This document shows, in pieces, positions 42,561 through 51,240 of a stretch of DNA of 64,000 nucleotides (positions are counted from its first letter, which is position 1; each line of letters begins with the position of its first letter). The notes beneath the pieces are model-generated. The model made no database searches. It was given only the letters and a program-made list of their open reading frames with translations, and was not told where the DNA came from. The stretch comes from Cupriavidus basilensis (GTDB taxonomy: Bacteria > Pseudomonadota > Gammaproteobacteria > Burkholderiales > Burkholderiaceae): the NCBI RefSeq assembly GCF_000832305.1, contig NZ_CP010537.1:1860001-1924000 (forward strand), written 5' to 3'. Both the position numbers and the translations under genes were made by a program.

Positions 42561-42927
42561 TCAGATCGAGACGCGGCGGCCAATCTCCACCACCTGATTG
42601 CTGGGCAGCCGGAAAAGATCGGTAACGTGCATGCCGTTCCTGACCATCAAGGCGAACAGCTTGCCTTGCCAGTGCGGCATCCGGCTATCGCCCTCGCGCA
42701 GCACGATGGTTTCCAGGCCAATGTAGTATCGCGCATGGCGATAAACAGCTGCACGGACGTCATCAGCATGGTGAGGGAAACGGCGATGCCATACGCGCAA
42801 GCCAGTTGATCCGATTCCAGATCAGCAGGCTCAAGCGGCCCAGGATAACCGGCGCCGACGGCTTGCCCCCCGAGAGCGCGAGCACGGTTTTCAGCGTGTA
42901 TCGATCAGCGCAGGGGCTTGCGGCATG
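42561..42927 (-). pseudogene. kup: Decayed kup potassium transporter gene
   Basis: Three pieces of Kup can be read in order on the minus strand. Near 42808-42900: YTLKTVLALSGGKP then ILGRLSLLIWNRI, the first transmembrane region. At about 42732-42806: LACAYGIAVSLTMLM then the hydrophobic SVQLFIAM, from the middle of the protein. At 42561-42728: YYIGLETIVL, then WQGKLFALMVRNGM and the C-terminal VVEIGRRVSI. The normal protein has about 620 residues, so most of it was lost by internal deletions, and the pieces are in different frames. An ATG with GGAGAG at 42927 remains. Confidence 0.8.
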
Positions 42928-42976
42928 ACTATCTCTCCAGGCAACCCATTGAAGAACATTGCGGCAAGCCCGGGAT

Positions 42977-44002
42977 TCAGGCTGCAGGAACCGGTCGCCC
43001 GGTCAGCGGATAGTTCGGATCGTTGTAGCCATGCGTGGAGGCATGTCCGGGCCGCACCAACTGGTCGACCAGGGCCTCCTCTTCGGGGGAGATGGGCACG
43101 CCGACGGCGTCAAAGTAATCCTCGAACTGTGCCAGCGTGCGCGGCCCGGCAATCACCGAGCTGACAATCGGGTTGGCCAGCACCCAGGCGGTAGCGAACT
43201 GGCCCAGCTTGAGGCCACGCGCATCGGCATGCGCCTTCAGCGTCTGGGCAATCACCAGCGATTCCTCGCGGAATTCCGTTTCCATCATGCGGCGGTCGGC
43301 GCGGCCCGCGCGTGAGTCTTGCGGGGGCTGCTGGCCGGGCAGGTACTTGCCGGTGAGCACGCCGCGCGCGATCGGGCTGTAGGGCACCACGCCAAGGCCG
43401 AAGTGCTGGCAGGCCGGCAGGATTTCCACCTCGGGCATGCGGTTGAGCAGGTTGTAGTAAGGCTGGCAAACCACCGGGCGCGGCACACCCAGCTGGTCGC
43501 ACAAGCGTGCGGCCTCGGCGATGCGCCAGCCGCGGAAATTGGACAAGGCCCAGTAGCGGATCTTGCCGGCACGGACCAGGTCGCCCATGGCGCGCACGGC
43601 TTCTTCCAGGTTTTCGCCGGGGTAGTCGCGGTGCAGGTAGAGGATGTCGAGGTAGTCGGTGCCAAGGCGGCCCAGGCTTTGCTCGACTTCGCGCAGGATC
43701 CAGACGCGCGAGTAGTGCGAATGGTTGGGCGCAGCCTGCATCGGGTTGCCGAGCTTGCTGGCCAGGATCCAGTCATGGCGGTCGGCGGCGAGCAGCTTGC
43801 CCACCATGCGCTCGGAGCCGCCCTTGCTATACACGTCCGCGGTGTCGATGAAGTTGACGCCGTGCGCGCGAGCGCTATCGACGATGCGGCCGGCCTCGGC
43901 TTCGTCGGTCTGGTCGGCGAACATCATGGTGCCGAGGCACAAGGCCGACACCTTGAGGTTGCTGGCGCCCAGGCGCCGGTATTCCATCTTGAACTCTGAC
44001 AT
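42977..44002 (-). CDS. Aldo/keto reductase
   Basis: A 341-residue AKR of the YghZ/IolS-like group: MEYRRLGASNLKVSALCLGT at the start of the barrel; FIDTADVYSKGGSE with catalytic D and Y; LASKLGNP with K; LYLHRDYP with H; AGPRTLAQFEDY near the NADPH site. It reduces aldehydes or ketones with NADPH. The natural substrate is not indicated. Confidence 0.92.
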   Translation of the reverse strand: MSEFKMEYRRLGASNLKVSALCLGTMMFADQTDEAEAGRIVDSARAHGVNFIDTADVYSKGGSERMVGKLLAADRHDWILASKLGNPMQAAPNHSHYSRVWILREVEQSLGRLGTDYLDILYLHRDYPGENLEEAVRAMGDLVRAGKIRYWALSNFRGWRIAEAARLCDQLGVPRPVVCQPYYNLLNRMPEVEILPACQHFGLGVVPYSPIARGVLTGKYLPGQQPPQDSRAGRADRRMMETEFREESLVIAQTLKAHADARGLKLGQFATAWVLANPIVSSVIAGPRTLAQFEDYFDAVGVPISPEEEALVDQLVRPGHASTHGYNDPNYPLTGRPVPAA

Positions 44003-44157
44003 TGCGGTCTTCCTTGATATGGCTGGCGGTCAGGCGGTAACGCGGTAAGGCGTGCAAGCTTAACGCCTGTGGGGAAATTCTGCCTGCCCCCGGGCCGCGG
44101 CTATGCCAGAATGCTAGCCATTGTGGTCTGGCTCCGCCAAGGCGAAATCCAACAATC

Positions 44158-45591
44158 ATGCTCAGCCCCTCCCTCGTCGCGGCGATCGTGCTGGCGTTCC
44201 ATCTGCTTGGCGTCGTTGCGGCTTTGCACGCTGTGATGACGGTGCGCACCGCGCCCGGCGCCATCGCGTGGGCCGGCTCGCTGGTGATGATGCCGTACTT
44301 CACGCTGATCCCGTACCTGATCCTCGGCAGCAGCAGTTTTGCCGGCTACGTGAATGCCCGGCGCTTCAATAACGACCGGCTGCGCGAGGTCACGCACGAG
44401 ATGGAGCCGCACGAGCGCGAGGCGCGCGACGCCAGCGTGGTGCACTCGCCCCCGCAGCCTTACCTGCGCGCCTTGCCCCGGCTGACCGGCACGCCGTGCC
44501 TGGCCAACAACGCGGTGCGGCTGCTGGTCAACGGCGAGGCGACGTTCGAGGCCATCTTTGCGGCGATCGCCGCCGCGCGGCAGGTGGTGATCGTGCAGTT
44601 CTTCATCGTCCACGACGATGCGCTTGGGCGGCGCCTGCAGAGCCTGCTGTGCGAACGCGCTGCCGCGGGCGTGAAGGTGTATTTCCTCTACGACAGCATC
44701 GGCTCGCATGCGTTGCCGGGCCAATACGTCAAGGTGCTGCTGGCCGCAGGGGTAGAGGCGCGCGCCTTTGCCACGCGGCGCGGCTTTGTCAACCGCTTTC
44801 AGCTCAATTTCCGCAACCACCGCAAGCTGGTGGTGGTGGATGGGGAGTGCGCGTTTACGGGCGGTCACAACGTCGGCAACGAGTACCTCGGGCAAAAACC
44901 GCCGCTGGCGCCCTGGCGCGACACGCATATCGAGATCCGCGGCAGCGCCGTGCTGGACTTGCAGATGGTGTTTGCCGAAGACTGGTTCTGGGCCGCGCGG
45001 GAGGTGCCCATGCTGCTGCCCCCGCCGGCAGCACCTGCCGGGGGCATGACCTGCCAGGTGGTGCCGTCCGGCCCCGCGGACGCGCAGGAAACCTGCTCGC
45101 TGTTTTTCGTCGAGGCGATCCAGGCGGCGCGCCGGCGGGTGTGGATCACCAGCCCGTACTTCGTGCCGGACGAGGCCGTGTTCGCCGTACTCCGGCTGGC
45201 GGTGCTGCGCGGGGTTGACGTGCGCATCCTGCTGCCGGCGCGCCCCGACCATCTCGTGGTGTTCGCCGCCTCCACGCTGTATGCCTACCGGGCCGTCTGT
45301 GCGGGCGTGAAGCTTTATCGCTACCAGCCGGGCTTCCTGCACCAGAAGGTCATCCTGATCGACGATGAGGCCGCGGCGGTCGGCAGCGCAAATCTCGATA
45401 ACCGCTCGTTCCGGCTCAATTTCGAACTGATGGTGATGACCGCGGACCGCGATTTTGCCGCCAGCGTGACGCGCATGCTGGAGGCGGACTTCGCGCAGGC
45501 CTGCCAGATCGAGCGCAGCGAATACACCGCCGCGCCGACGCTGCGCCGCGTGGCGATGCACGTGGCCACGCTGTTTGCGCCGATCCTGTAA
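44158..45591 (+). CDS. cls: Cardiolipin synthase (ClsA-type)
   Basis: A 477-residue phospholipase D-superfamily enzyme: two N-terminal membrane segments (about 3-25 and 36-58), then two HKD motifs, H221-x-K223-x4-D228 ([11 protein letters not shown]) and H395-x-K397-x4-D402 ([11 protein letters not shown]), each followed by the GSxN-like segment ([18 protein letters not shown]). It joins two phosphatidylglycerols into cardiolipin and glycerol in the inner membrane. No accessory gene is attached. Start [14 protein letters not shown]. Confidence 0.93.
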   Translation: MLSPSLVAAIVLAFHLLGVVAALHAVMTVRTAPGAIAWAGSLVMMPYFTLIPYLILGSSSFAGYVNARRFNNDRLREVTHEMEPHEREARDASVVHSPPQPYLRALPRLTGTPCLANNAVRLLVNGEATFEAIFAAIAAARQVVIVQFFIVHDDALGRRLQSLLCERAAAGVKVYFLYDSIGSHALPGQYVKVLLAAGVEARAFATRRGFVNRFQLNFRNHRKLVVVDGECAFTGGHNVGNEYLGQKPPLAPWRDTHIEIRGSAVLDLQMVFAEDWFWAAREVPMLLPPPAAPAGGMTCQVVPSGPADAQETCSLFFVEAIQAARRRVWITSPYFVPDEAVFAVLRLAVLRGVDVRILLPARPDHLVVFAASTLYAYRAVCAGVKLYRYQPGFLHQKVILIDDEAAAVGSANLDNRSFRLNFELMVMTADRDFAASVTRMLEADFAQACQIERSEYTAAPTLRRVAMHVATLFAPIL

Positions 45592-45604
45592 CCATGCGTC
45601 GTGC

Positions 45605-46075
45605 CTACAGATCCGCTTGCGCCGCTTGCCTGGAGGTGCCGGTTGGCCAGTCGCGGCGCATGATGATGTAGGTGAAGGATGTCGACCAGCCGATCAGGAT
45701 CAGGCCCACCAGCGGCTCGATGCTGGCGAGCAGGCGCGTGGCGCCGACCGGCGCGATGTCGCCCAGGCTTTGCGTGGTGAAGGTTTCAAGCGAGAAGTAA
45801 AGGTAGACGATGGGCGTGATGGGATGGGCGCTGGCAAGGCCGCCCAGGCCCAGCACATGGCCCGCCACCCAGTAGCCGACGGCAAACACCATGGCCTCGA
45901 GGCCATGGGCCAGGATGATGCAGACGATCAGCACGCCAACGTTGACGCGGCCGGTCCAGCGGCGCGGATTCATGCCGGACAGCAGGCGCAGGGCTTCGTA
46001 GTGGATGGCGACCACGGTCACGGTCAGGATACTGACGCAGGCCAAGGCCAGGAGGTCGTGGACGGTGAGGTTCAT
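45605..46075 (-). CDS. Two-TM-type ion channel family membrane protein
   Basis: A 156-residue membrane protein with about four hydrophobic segments. The pore-loop-like segment YFSLETFTTQSLGDIAPVG precedes the last helix and resembles the Ion_trans_2 potassium-channel pore, but the selectivity filter TVGYGD reads TQSLGD, so K+ selectivity is doubtful. There is no RCK/TrkA domain. The start at 46075 follows AAGGAACG. It is transcribed in the same direction as the lipid operon upstream but is separated from it by 174 bp. Similar small proteins are annotated as ion channels in many Burkholderiales. Confidence 0.72.
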   Translation of the reverse strand: MNLTVHDLLALACVSILTVTVVAIHYEALRLLSGMNPRRWTGRVNVGVLIVCIILAHGLEAMVFAVGYWVAGHVLGLGGLASAHPITPIVYLYFSLETFTTQSLGDIAPVGATRLLASIEPLVGLILIGWSTSFTYIIMRRDWPTGTSRQAAQADL

Positions 46076-46249
46076 TGAGCGTTCCTTGTCGGGCCGGGAT
46101 CGCCTCGGTTGGGCGCGGCACGCGATAGTGACCGCCCTTGCCGCCGGGATGTTCCCCGGGGCATGGGCGCACACGGTCACAAACTGCTTGGAATGTAACG
46201 GGGGATCACGCGCAATGCCAGCCCGAAGCGCAGTAGCGCACTGGCGCGG

Positions 46250-46723
46250 CTAGGAAAGCGGCGCGGCGAAGCGGCGGCGCAGCCAGCCTACCAGCGGCCC
46301 GAGCCAGGGCAGTTGCTGCCAGAGCTCCTGCGCGGCGTCCCAGTAGTCGCGATGGAGTGTCACGCGTCCATCGCCGTCAAAGCGAAAATGCGAGCTACCG
46401 TGCACCTGGTAGGGCTTGCCCTTCAGGGTGAAGTGGAAGTCCCACAGCACAAACGCCTGGCCCGGCTGCCGGAATTGCTCACCGATTACAAAGCGCGGGT
46501 TGTCCGTGGCGACGAACATGTGCGCAAAGATCCGGCGGATCGCCTCTCGTCCGCGCACATCGTTGAAGGGATCCTTGAAGCGGGCATCGTCGGCATAGAA
46601 GCGCGCGATGTCGCCCAGCGAGGCGGGCGAGAGCGTTTCGTACCATCGCAGCAGGGCGGTCAACTCGGTCAATTCAGTCAATGCGGTCAACTCCGTCAGT
46701 GCGTTCGGGCCGGTCAGGGGCAT
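46250..46723 (-). CDS. SnoaL-like / NTF2-fold protein
   Basis: A 157-residue nuclear-transport-factor-2-like protein: LLRWYETLSPASLGDIARFY, DDARFKDPFNDVRGREAI and LHRDYWDAAQELWQQLP. The fold is used by ketosteroid isomerase and SnoaL cyclases, but no specific catalytic set can be named. The start codon overlaps the stop of the SDR gene (ATGA). Residues about 9-24 are a repeat (TELTALTELTELT), coded by five 9-bp units. It is the last gene of the lipid operon. Confidence 0.82.
   Translation of the reverse strand: MPLTGPNALTELTALTELTELTALLRWYETLSPASLGDIARFYADDARFKDPFNDVRGREAIRRIFAHMFVATDNPRFVIGEQFRQPGQAFVLWDFHFTLKGKPYQVHGSSHFRFDGDGRVTLHRDYWDAAQELWQQLPWLGPLVGWLRRRFAAPLS
46656..46700. repeat. 9-bp repeat inside the SnoaL-like gene
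   Basis: Five 9-bp units of the type (G/T)C(G/A)GTCAA(C/T) encode the Thr-Glu-Leu/Thr-Ala-Leu repeat at the protein's N-terminus. Unit length keeps the frame. Confidence 0.8.
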
Positions 46724-47508
46724 CACGGCGCGTCCATCACTCTTTGCAGCGCCGCAAGGCGCAGCCGGTAGGGTAACAGGCTGGCGAGCTTGAGCAGGCG
46801 GGTGAAGCGGCGCGGGAAATCGATCTCGAAGCGGCCGCGCGCCAGCCCCTGCAGGATGGCCTCGGCGGCGGCCTCGGGGGTGAGCAGGGCAGGCATCGGG
46901 AACGCGTTGTTGGCCGTCAGGCGTGTCTTGACGAATCCCGGGTTGACCAGGTAGACGCCCAGCCCGCGCGGACGCAGTTCGGCGTAGAGCAGTTCGGCCA
47001 GGTTGATCAGGGCGGCCTTGGTCGGCCCGTAGACGGTGGCGTTGGGCAGGCCCATGTAGCCGGCCACGCTGGCGACCAGCACCAGGCTGCCGCTGCCGCG
47101 CGCGAGCATGTCGGTGAGCGTGGCCTGCAGCCCGTAGTAGACGCTGTTCAGGTTGGTCTCGATGGTGTGGCGCACGCTCTCGGCCTCCAGCTCCCAGGGG
47201 CGCAACGCACGATAATCGGCGGCGCAAAACACCACCAGGTCCACGCCCTCCCAGGCCTCGCGCAGTGTGTCATGCGCCAGGCGCCAGGCGTGCGGATCGG
47301 TGGCGTCCATCGGCAGCAGCAGCGCCGTGGCGTGATCGCCGGCAACCGCCTTGAGGGCTTCAGCCCGGCGCGCCGACATGGCTACCCAGGCGCCGCGCGC
47401 AAGCAGGGCGCGCGCCAGCGCCGCGCCGATGCCGCTCGATGCGCCGACCAGCCAGACCCGCTTTTCGTGCCAATCCGTCCAGCGGGGGTTGAGTGCCGTC
47501 CTGGCCAT
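46723..47508 (-). CDS. SDR family oxidoreductase of the lipid operon
   Basis: A 261-residue short-chain dehydrogenase: VGASSGIGAALARALL cofactor loop, VFCAADYRAL in place of NAG, SVAGYMGLPNATVYGPTKAA with the Y-x3-K pair. It has a C-terminal basic tail (RRFTRLLKLASLLPYRL) that could bind membranes. The start at 47508 follows GAGAGG. It lies between the DUF3833 and SnoaL-like genes, the same order as the SDR in the Rhodobacter sphaeroides modified-fatty-acid cluster as I recall it. Likely acts on a fatty-acyl intermediate. Confidence 0.88.
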   Translation of the reverse strand: MARTALNPRWTDWHEKRVWLVGASSGIGAALARALLARGAWVAMSARRAEALKAVAGDHATALLLPMDATDPHAWRLAHDTLREAWEGVDLVVFCAADYRALRPWELEAESVRHTIETNLNSVYYGLQATLTDMLARGSGSLVLVASVAGYMGLPNATVYGPTKAALINLAELLYAELRPRGLGVYLVNPGFVKTRLTANNAFPMPALLTPEAAAEAILQGLARGRFEIDFPRRFTRLLKLASLLPYRLRLAALQRVMDAP

Positions 47509-47554
47509 GGTTGCCTCTCTGATTTGCGCCGCAGGCGCGATTCGGCCATCGCGG

Positions 47555-48157
47555 CTATTGCTGAGATGGCTGAGATTGCTGAGATTGCTGAGATTGCGGT
47601 GATTGCGGTGATTGCGGGCGCCGGAAGAACACCGTGACCTGGCCAACCTCGAAACCGAATTTCGAGACGCTGGCGCGATTGATCATGGTGCGCGCGTCGA
47701 CCAGGTACATCCAGTCGTCGAACTGCACGTCATACGTGGTGTCTCCCACCGGCAGCCGCAGCGTGTAGCGCCAGTTCAGCGCATTGCCCGCGCTGTGCCC
47801 GATCGCTTCGCCCACCACGTCGCCGGCGCGGCCGCGCCAGGTGCCGTCGGGCTGGCGCGCCAGCGTCCAGGTGCGCTGCTCGGTGCTGCCGTCGCTGTAG
47901 CTGAAGTGCTCGTCCAGTACGAAATCGCTGCCTTGCCGGCGGCCCTCGATGGCTACCGTGAAGCGTTTGACGACCTCGCCGCTGCGTTTCTGGAACATGC
48001 CCCAGGCCTCGGTCTTGCCACCGAAGAAAGTCGGCACATCGAGCACGGGCTGCTGCTGCGCATACTGCGAAACGTCCGGGCCGGCGCAGGCAGCCAGCCA
48101 TAGCGCGGCGTATAGCAGCAGCCGTTTGCCGCAGTGCGAAGGGTCAAGGCGAATCAT
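47555..48157 (-). CDS. DUF3833 family lipoprotein
   Basis: A 200-residue protein with a lipoprotein signal: KRLLLYAALWLAAC, with the lipobox ending in Cys24. The DUF3833 body is recognisable (FFGGKTEAWGMFQKRSGEV; DGTWRGRAGDVVGEAIG; FDDWMYLVDARTMINRAS). Function is not known; it could carry or process a lipid in the periplasm. The C-terminus ends in a PQS/QQS triplet repeat, coded by 9-bp units (47560-47613). The start overlaps the stop of the MFS gene by 4 bp. Confidence 0.85.
   Translation of the reverse strand: MIRLDPSHCGKRLLLYAALWLAACAGPDVSQYAQQQPVLDVPTFFGGKTEAWGMFQKRSGEVVKRFTVAIEGRRQGSDFVLDEHFSYSDGSTEQRTWTLARQPDGTWRGRAGDVVGEAIGHSAGNALNWRYTLRLPVGDTTYDVQFDDWMYLVDARTMINRASVSKFGFEVGQVTVFFRRPQSPQSPQSQQSQQSQPSQQ
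47560..47613. repeat. 9-bp repeat at the 3' end of the DUF3833 gene
   Basis: Four GCTGAGAT(G/T) units and two GCGGTGATT units in tandem encode the Ser/Gln/Pro tail. In-frame unit length means copy changes alter only the tail length. Confidence 0.85.
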
Positions 48158-49488
48158 GTCGGGTCCTCCATCGGTGGTGCCGGGACCGTGCGCAGGCACA
48201 GCATGGCGGCAAGCTTGAACAGGCAGGGCAGGCCGCCGTAGACCAGCGCCAGGGCATGGCTGCCGGGCGCCGTGCCGCCGGCGCCCGGCTGGTAGCCGCA
48301 CCAGGCCAGCAACGGCAGCGCCAGGCCCGACAGCGCGAGCGCCAGCTTGCCCAGCAGGCTCCAGATGCCGTAGTAGCCGCCGGGTTGCTCGCCGGGGGGA
48401 ATCAGGCAGGCCAGCAGCACCGGCGGCAGCGCCAGGTCGGCGCCAAGCGCAAGCCCCGCCAGCACGCACACGGCCAGGTAGGCGCCGGTGTCGCCTGTGC
48501 CCAGGCCGGCCGCCCAGACAAAGGCGGCCACCGCCAGCGTCATGCCAAGCCGCCAGGCCCCTGTGGGGCCGATGCGCGCGGAAAGCCGGGTCCAAAGCGG
48601 CAGGCCGCAGGCGCCCGCCGCGAAATAGGTGGCGAGGAACGCGCCGGACCACTGCGGCGCGCCCAGCCGATCCTGGACGAAGAACAGAACCAGCGTAGCC
48701 GGTATCGAGACCGATATCGCGTTAAGGAAATACGGCAGCAGCAGGCGCCGGAATGCACGGTTGGCGAGCGTGGCGCGCCAGCCGTGCACGCCAGCGCTGT
48801 GGTGGCGCCAGGCCGGCGCGTGCCGCAGCAGCAACGCCAGCGCGCCCAGCAGCAAGGCGGCGAACACCAAGGCATAGCCCGCCATGGCCAGCGCGGCGGG
48901 CCAGCCCGATGCGCCCAGAAGCCAGGCAGGCAAGACGCTGGCCAGCATCACCCCGGCCAGGCCCGCTGCCTCGCGCCAGGCCGCGGCGCGGGTCAGCGTG
49001 GCCGGCTCGCCAGACACGCGCGCGCCCCAGGCCAGATAAGCAATGTTGACCACGCTGTGCGCGCTGTAGACCAGTATCAGCGAGAGCGCCAGCCAGGCGG
49101 CCAGCGCCCCGCCGCGCACAGGCGGCAGCCACAGCATGGCAAAGGTCGCCGAGAGCACCAGGCACGCTAGCCATAACGCGGGCGCCAGCTTGCCGCGCTG
49201 TGCCAGGTGGTCGATCCAGCGGCCGAGGAACGGGTCCTGCACGGTGTCGATCAGCCGCGCGGCGAACAACACCGTGCCGGTCGCGGACATGGCCAGCCCG
49301 AGCTCGCTCGCGTAGTAGGCGGGCACCTGCACGTAGACCGGCAGGGCAGCCATGGCCAGTGGCATGCCGAGCAGGCCATAGGCAGCCATGGCGGATGCCG
49401 GGGCGGGATTGGGCGCCGTGGGCGCGGCGGGCGCGGTGGGCGCGGTGGGCGTCGCGGCTGTCGCGATGCCGAGGTGCGGCGCGGTCAT
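48154..49488 (-). CDS. MFS transporter, GPH (glycoside-pentoside-hexuronide) cation symporter-like
   Basis: A 444-residue, 12-TM carrier. The segment ARLIDTVQDPFLGRWIDHLA is the GPH/MelB signature after TM2. The start region contains a TAP/AAP repeat (about residues 13-27) coded by 9-bp units. Four-bp overlaps link it to the chalcone-isomerase-like gene before and DUF3833 after it. In this context a sugar substrate is unlikely; a GPH carrier is also part of the comparable Rhodobacter cluster, where it may move a lipid or precursor. Confidence 0.88.
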   Translation of the reverse strand: MTAPHLGIATAATPTAPTAPAAPTAPNPAPASAMAAYGLLGMPLAMAALPVYVQVPAYYASELGLAMSATGTVLFAARLIDTVQDPFLGRWIDHLAQRGKLAPALWLACLVLSATFAMLWLPPVRGGALAAWLALSLILVYSAHSVVNIAYLAWGARVSGEPATLTRAAAWREAAGLAGVMLASVLPAWLLGASGWPAALAMAGYALVFAALLLGALALLLRHAPAWRHHSAGVHGWRATLANRAFRRLLLPYFLNAISVSIPATLVLFFVQDRLGAPQWSGAFLATYFAAGACGLPLWTRLSARIGPTGAWRLGMTLAVAAFVWAAGLGTGDTGAYLAVCVLAGLALGADLALPPVLLACLIPPGEQPGGYYGIWSLLGKLALALSGLALPLLAWCGYQPGAGGTAPGSHALALVYGGLPCLFKLAAMLCLRTVPAPPMEDPT

Positions 49489-50024
49489 CGTGCGAGCCCG
49501 AGCAGGCGCTGGCGCAGCGCCGGCGCGCGCGTGGCGGGGTCGAGCCAGATCGAGAAAAACGCCAGCGCAAAGGCGGAGTCGTCGATCTCGGTGGTCAGCC
49601 GATCGCCTGCGTAAAAGCGCACGCCCTTGCCGGGCATGAACACGCCGGTGAGCGTGTCGCCCGGGCGCACGTCGACAAACGCCTGTGCCAGGCTTGCGCG
49701 CCAGCGATCGAGCATTTGCAGGCTGGGCGGCATGTTGCCGGCGCTGCCGATGCGCGTCATCTCGTCGAGGCTGGTTTCGACCAGGCGCTCGCGCTTGATG
49801 CTGCGGTCGTAGGTGAGTTGCAGCGCAAAGGGCGCATCCGGCGCGTCTGGCGCGATCGGCAGCTGCGCGCTCCAGAGCTGGGCGGAATAGAGGCGAAAGC
49901 CGAACAGGCGGAATTCGCCTTCGCCCGACAAGCGGGCGGGCTGCACGTCTGCGCGCCAGCCCGCCGCGGCAAGCGCCGGGACACAGAGGATGGCCATGGC
50001 GAGGGCGGCGGCAGCGCGGCGCAT
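49485..50024 (-). CDS. Chalcone-isomerase-like secreted protein
   Basis: A 179-residue protein with a cleavable signal peptide (AALAMAILCVPALAAAG) and the chalcone_isomerase-like fold: FRLFGFRLYSAQLW, LTYDRSIKRERLVETSLDEM, GDTLTGVFMPGKGVRFY. Bacterial members act on no known flavonoid; related FAP proteins in plants bind fatty acids, which suits a lipid operon. It overlaps the MFS start by 4 bp and begins 1 bp after the Cfa-like gene's stop, so translation is probably coupled. Confidence 0.82.
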   Translation of the reverse strand: MRRAAAALAMAILCVPALAAAGWRADVQPARLSGEGEFRLFGFRLYSAQLWSAQLPIAPDAPDAPFALQLTYDRSIKRERLVETSLDEMTRIGSAGNMPPSLQMLDRWRASLAQAFVDVRPGDTLTGVFMPGKGVRFYAGDRLTTEIDDSAFALAFFSIWLDPATRAPALRQRLLGLAR

Positions 50025-50025
50025 C

Positions 50026-51240
50026 TCAGGCCTGCCGCTGCAGCACGAACTGCATGACGTCGGTGCGGCCTTCGTCGAATCCGGCTTCGCAGTAGCACAG
50101 GTACAGGCGCCAGGTACGGATGAAGACCGCATCGAAGCCTTGCGCGGTGACATCATCAAGCCCCTGCTCGAAGGCCGCGCGCCAGCGCCGCAGCGTCTCG
50201 GCGTAGTCCGGGCCAAACGCCAGCGTGACGCGGCTTTCCAGCCCGGCCCGCAACCCGGCCTTCAGAAAACGCCCGGGGCTGGGCAGCATGCCGCCTGGGA
50301 ACACGTACTCGCGGATAAAGTCGCTGCTCGCGCGGTAGGCCTTGAAGCGCGGCTCTTCGATGGTGATCGACTGGACCAGCGCGCACGCGCCGGGCCGCAG
50401 GCGCTGGCGCAGCATCTGGAAGTAGCCGGGCCAATAGCGCTCGCCCACGGCCTCGAACATCTCGATGGAGACAATGGCGTCGTACTCGCCATCAAGGTCC
50501 CTGTAGTCGCGCAGCTCCAGCCGGGCGAGCCCTTGCAGACCGGCCTGGGTCACGCGCTGCTGCGCTACCTCAAGCTGTGCGGCGGAGATGGTGATGCCGT
50601 GCACGTGGATCCCTTGCCTTGCCGCATGCATGGCAAAGCCGCCCCAGCCGCAGCCCACTTCCAGCACGCGCATGCCGGGCTTGAGGCCAAGCGTGTCGAC
50701 GATATGCTGGTACTTGGCGTCCTGCGCCGCTTCCAGCGGCCGGCTCCGCTCGCCCTGGAACAGCGCGGCTGAATAAGTCCAGGTCGGGTCCAGCCAGCGC
50801 TGGTAGAAGGCGTTGCCCAGGTCGTAGTGCGCGTGGATGTTGCGGCGGCTGCCGGTGCGGCTGTTGGGGCGCAACCGGTGGCGCAGGCCGTACCACCACC
50901 GCGCCAGCCAGCTGCCGACCACGGTCCGCGCCAGCGCGGACTCATTGCGGATGGCCAGGCGCAGCAGCGCGGTGAGATCCGGCGTATCGAGCCAGCCTGC
51001 GCGGTAGGCCTCGGCAAAGCCGATGTCCCCGGCGCGCAGGATATCGGCACAGGCACGCCAGTCGCGCAGCTCCAGGCGCGCGCCGGGTCCGGCATGCGGA
51101 TCGCCAAACAGGCACTGCTCGCCCGAGGGCGCGACCAGCAACAGGTGGCCAACGCGGATGCGCTCGAGCAGGGTTAAGAAAAGACGGGCTGACGCAGGGG
51201 CACCGTCGGGCGGCAGGGTTAGCGCGCGAGAGGGCGTCAT
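50026..51240 (-). CDS. cfa: Cyclopropane-fatty-acyl-phospholipid synthase family methyltransferase
   Basis: A 404-residue SAM-dependent enzyme: an N-terminal CFA domain (about 20-110) and a methyltransferase domain with NIHAHYDLGNAFYQRWLD, VLEVGCGWGGFAMHAA, SIEMFEAVGERYWP and FIREYVFPGGMLPS. It adds a methylene or methyl group from SAM to the double bond of membrane phospholipid acyl chains. In this operon it may make a methylated rather than a cyclopropane product, as UfaM/CfaA-type enzymes do. ATGA overlap with the DUF1365 gene. Confidence 0.9.
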   Translation of the reverse strand: MTPSRALTLPPDGAPASARLFLTLLERIRVGHLLLVAPSGEQCLFGDPHAGPGARLELRDWRACADILRAGDIGFAEAYRAGWLDTPDLTALLRLAIRNESALARTVVGSWLARWWYGLRHRLRPNSRTGSRRNIHAHYDLGNAFYQRWLDPTWTYSAALFQGERSRPLEAAQDAKYQHIVDTLGLKPGMRVLEVGCGWGGFAMHAARQGIHVHGITISAAQLEVAQQRVTQAGLQGLARLELRDYRDLDGEYDAIVSIEMFEAVGERYWPGYFQMLRQRLRPGACALVQSITIEEPRFKAYRASSDFIREYVFPGGMLPSPGRFLKAGLRAGLESRVTLAFGPDYAETLRRWRAAFEQGLDDVTAQGFDAVFIRTWRLYLCYCEAGFDEGRTDVMQFVLQRQA

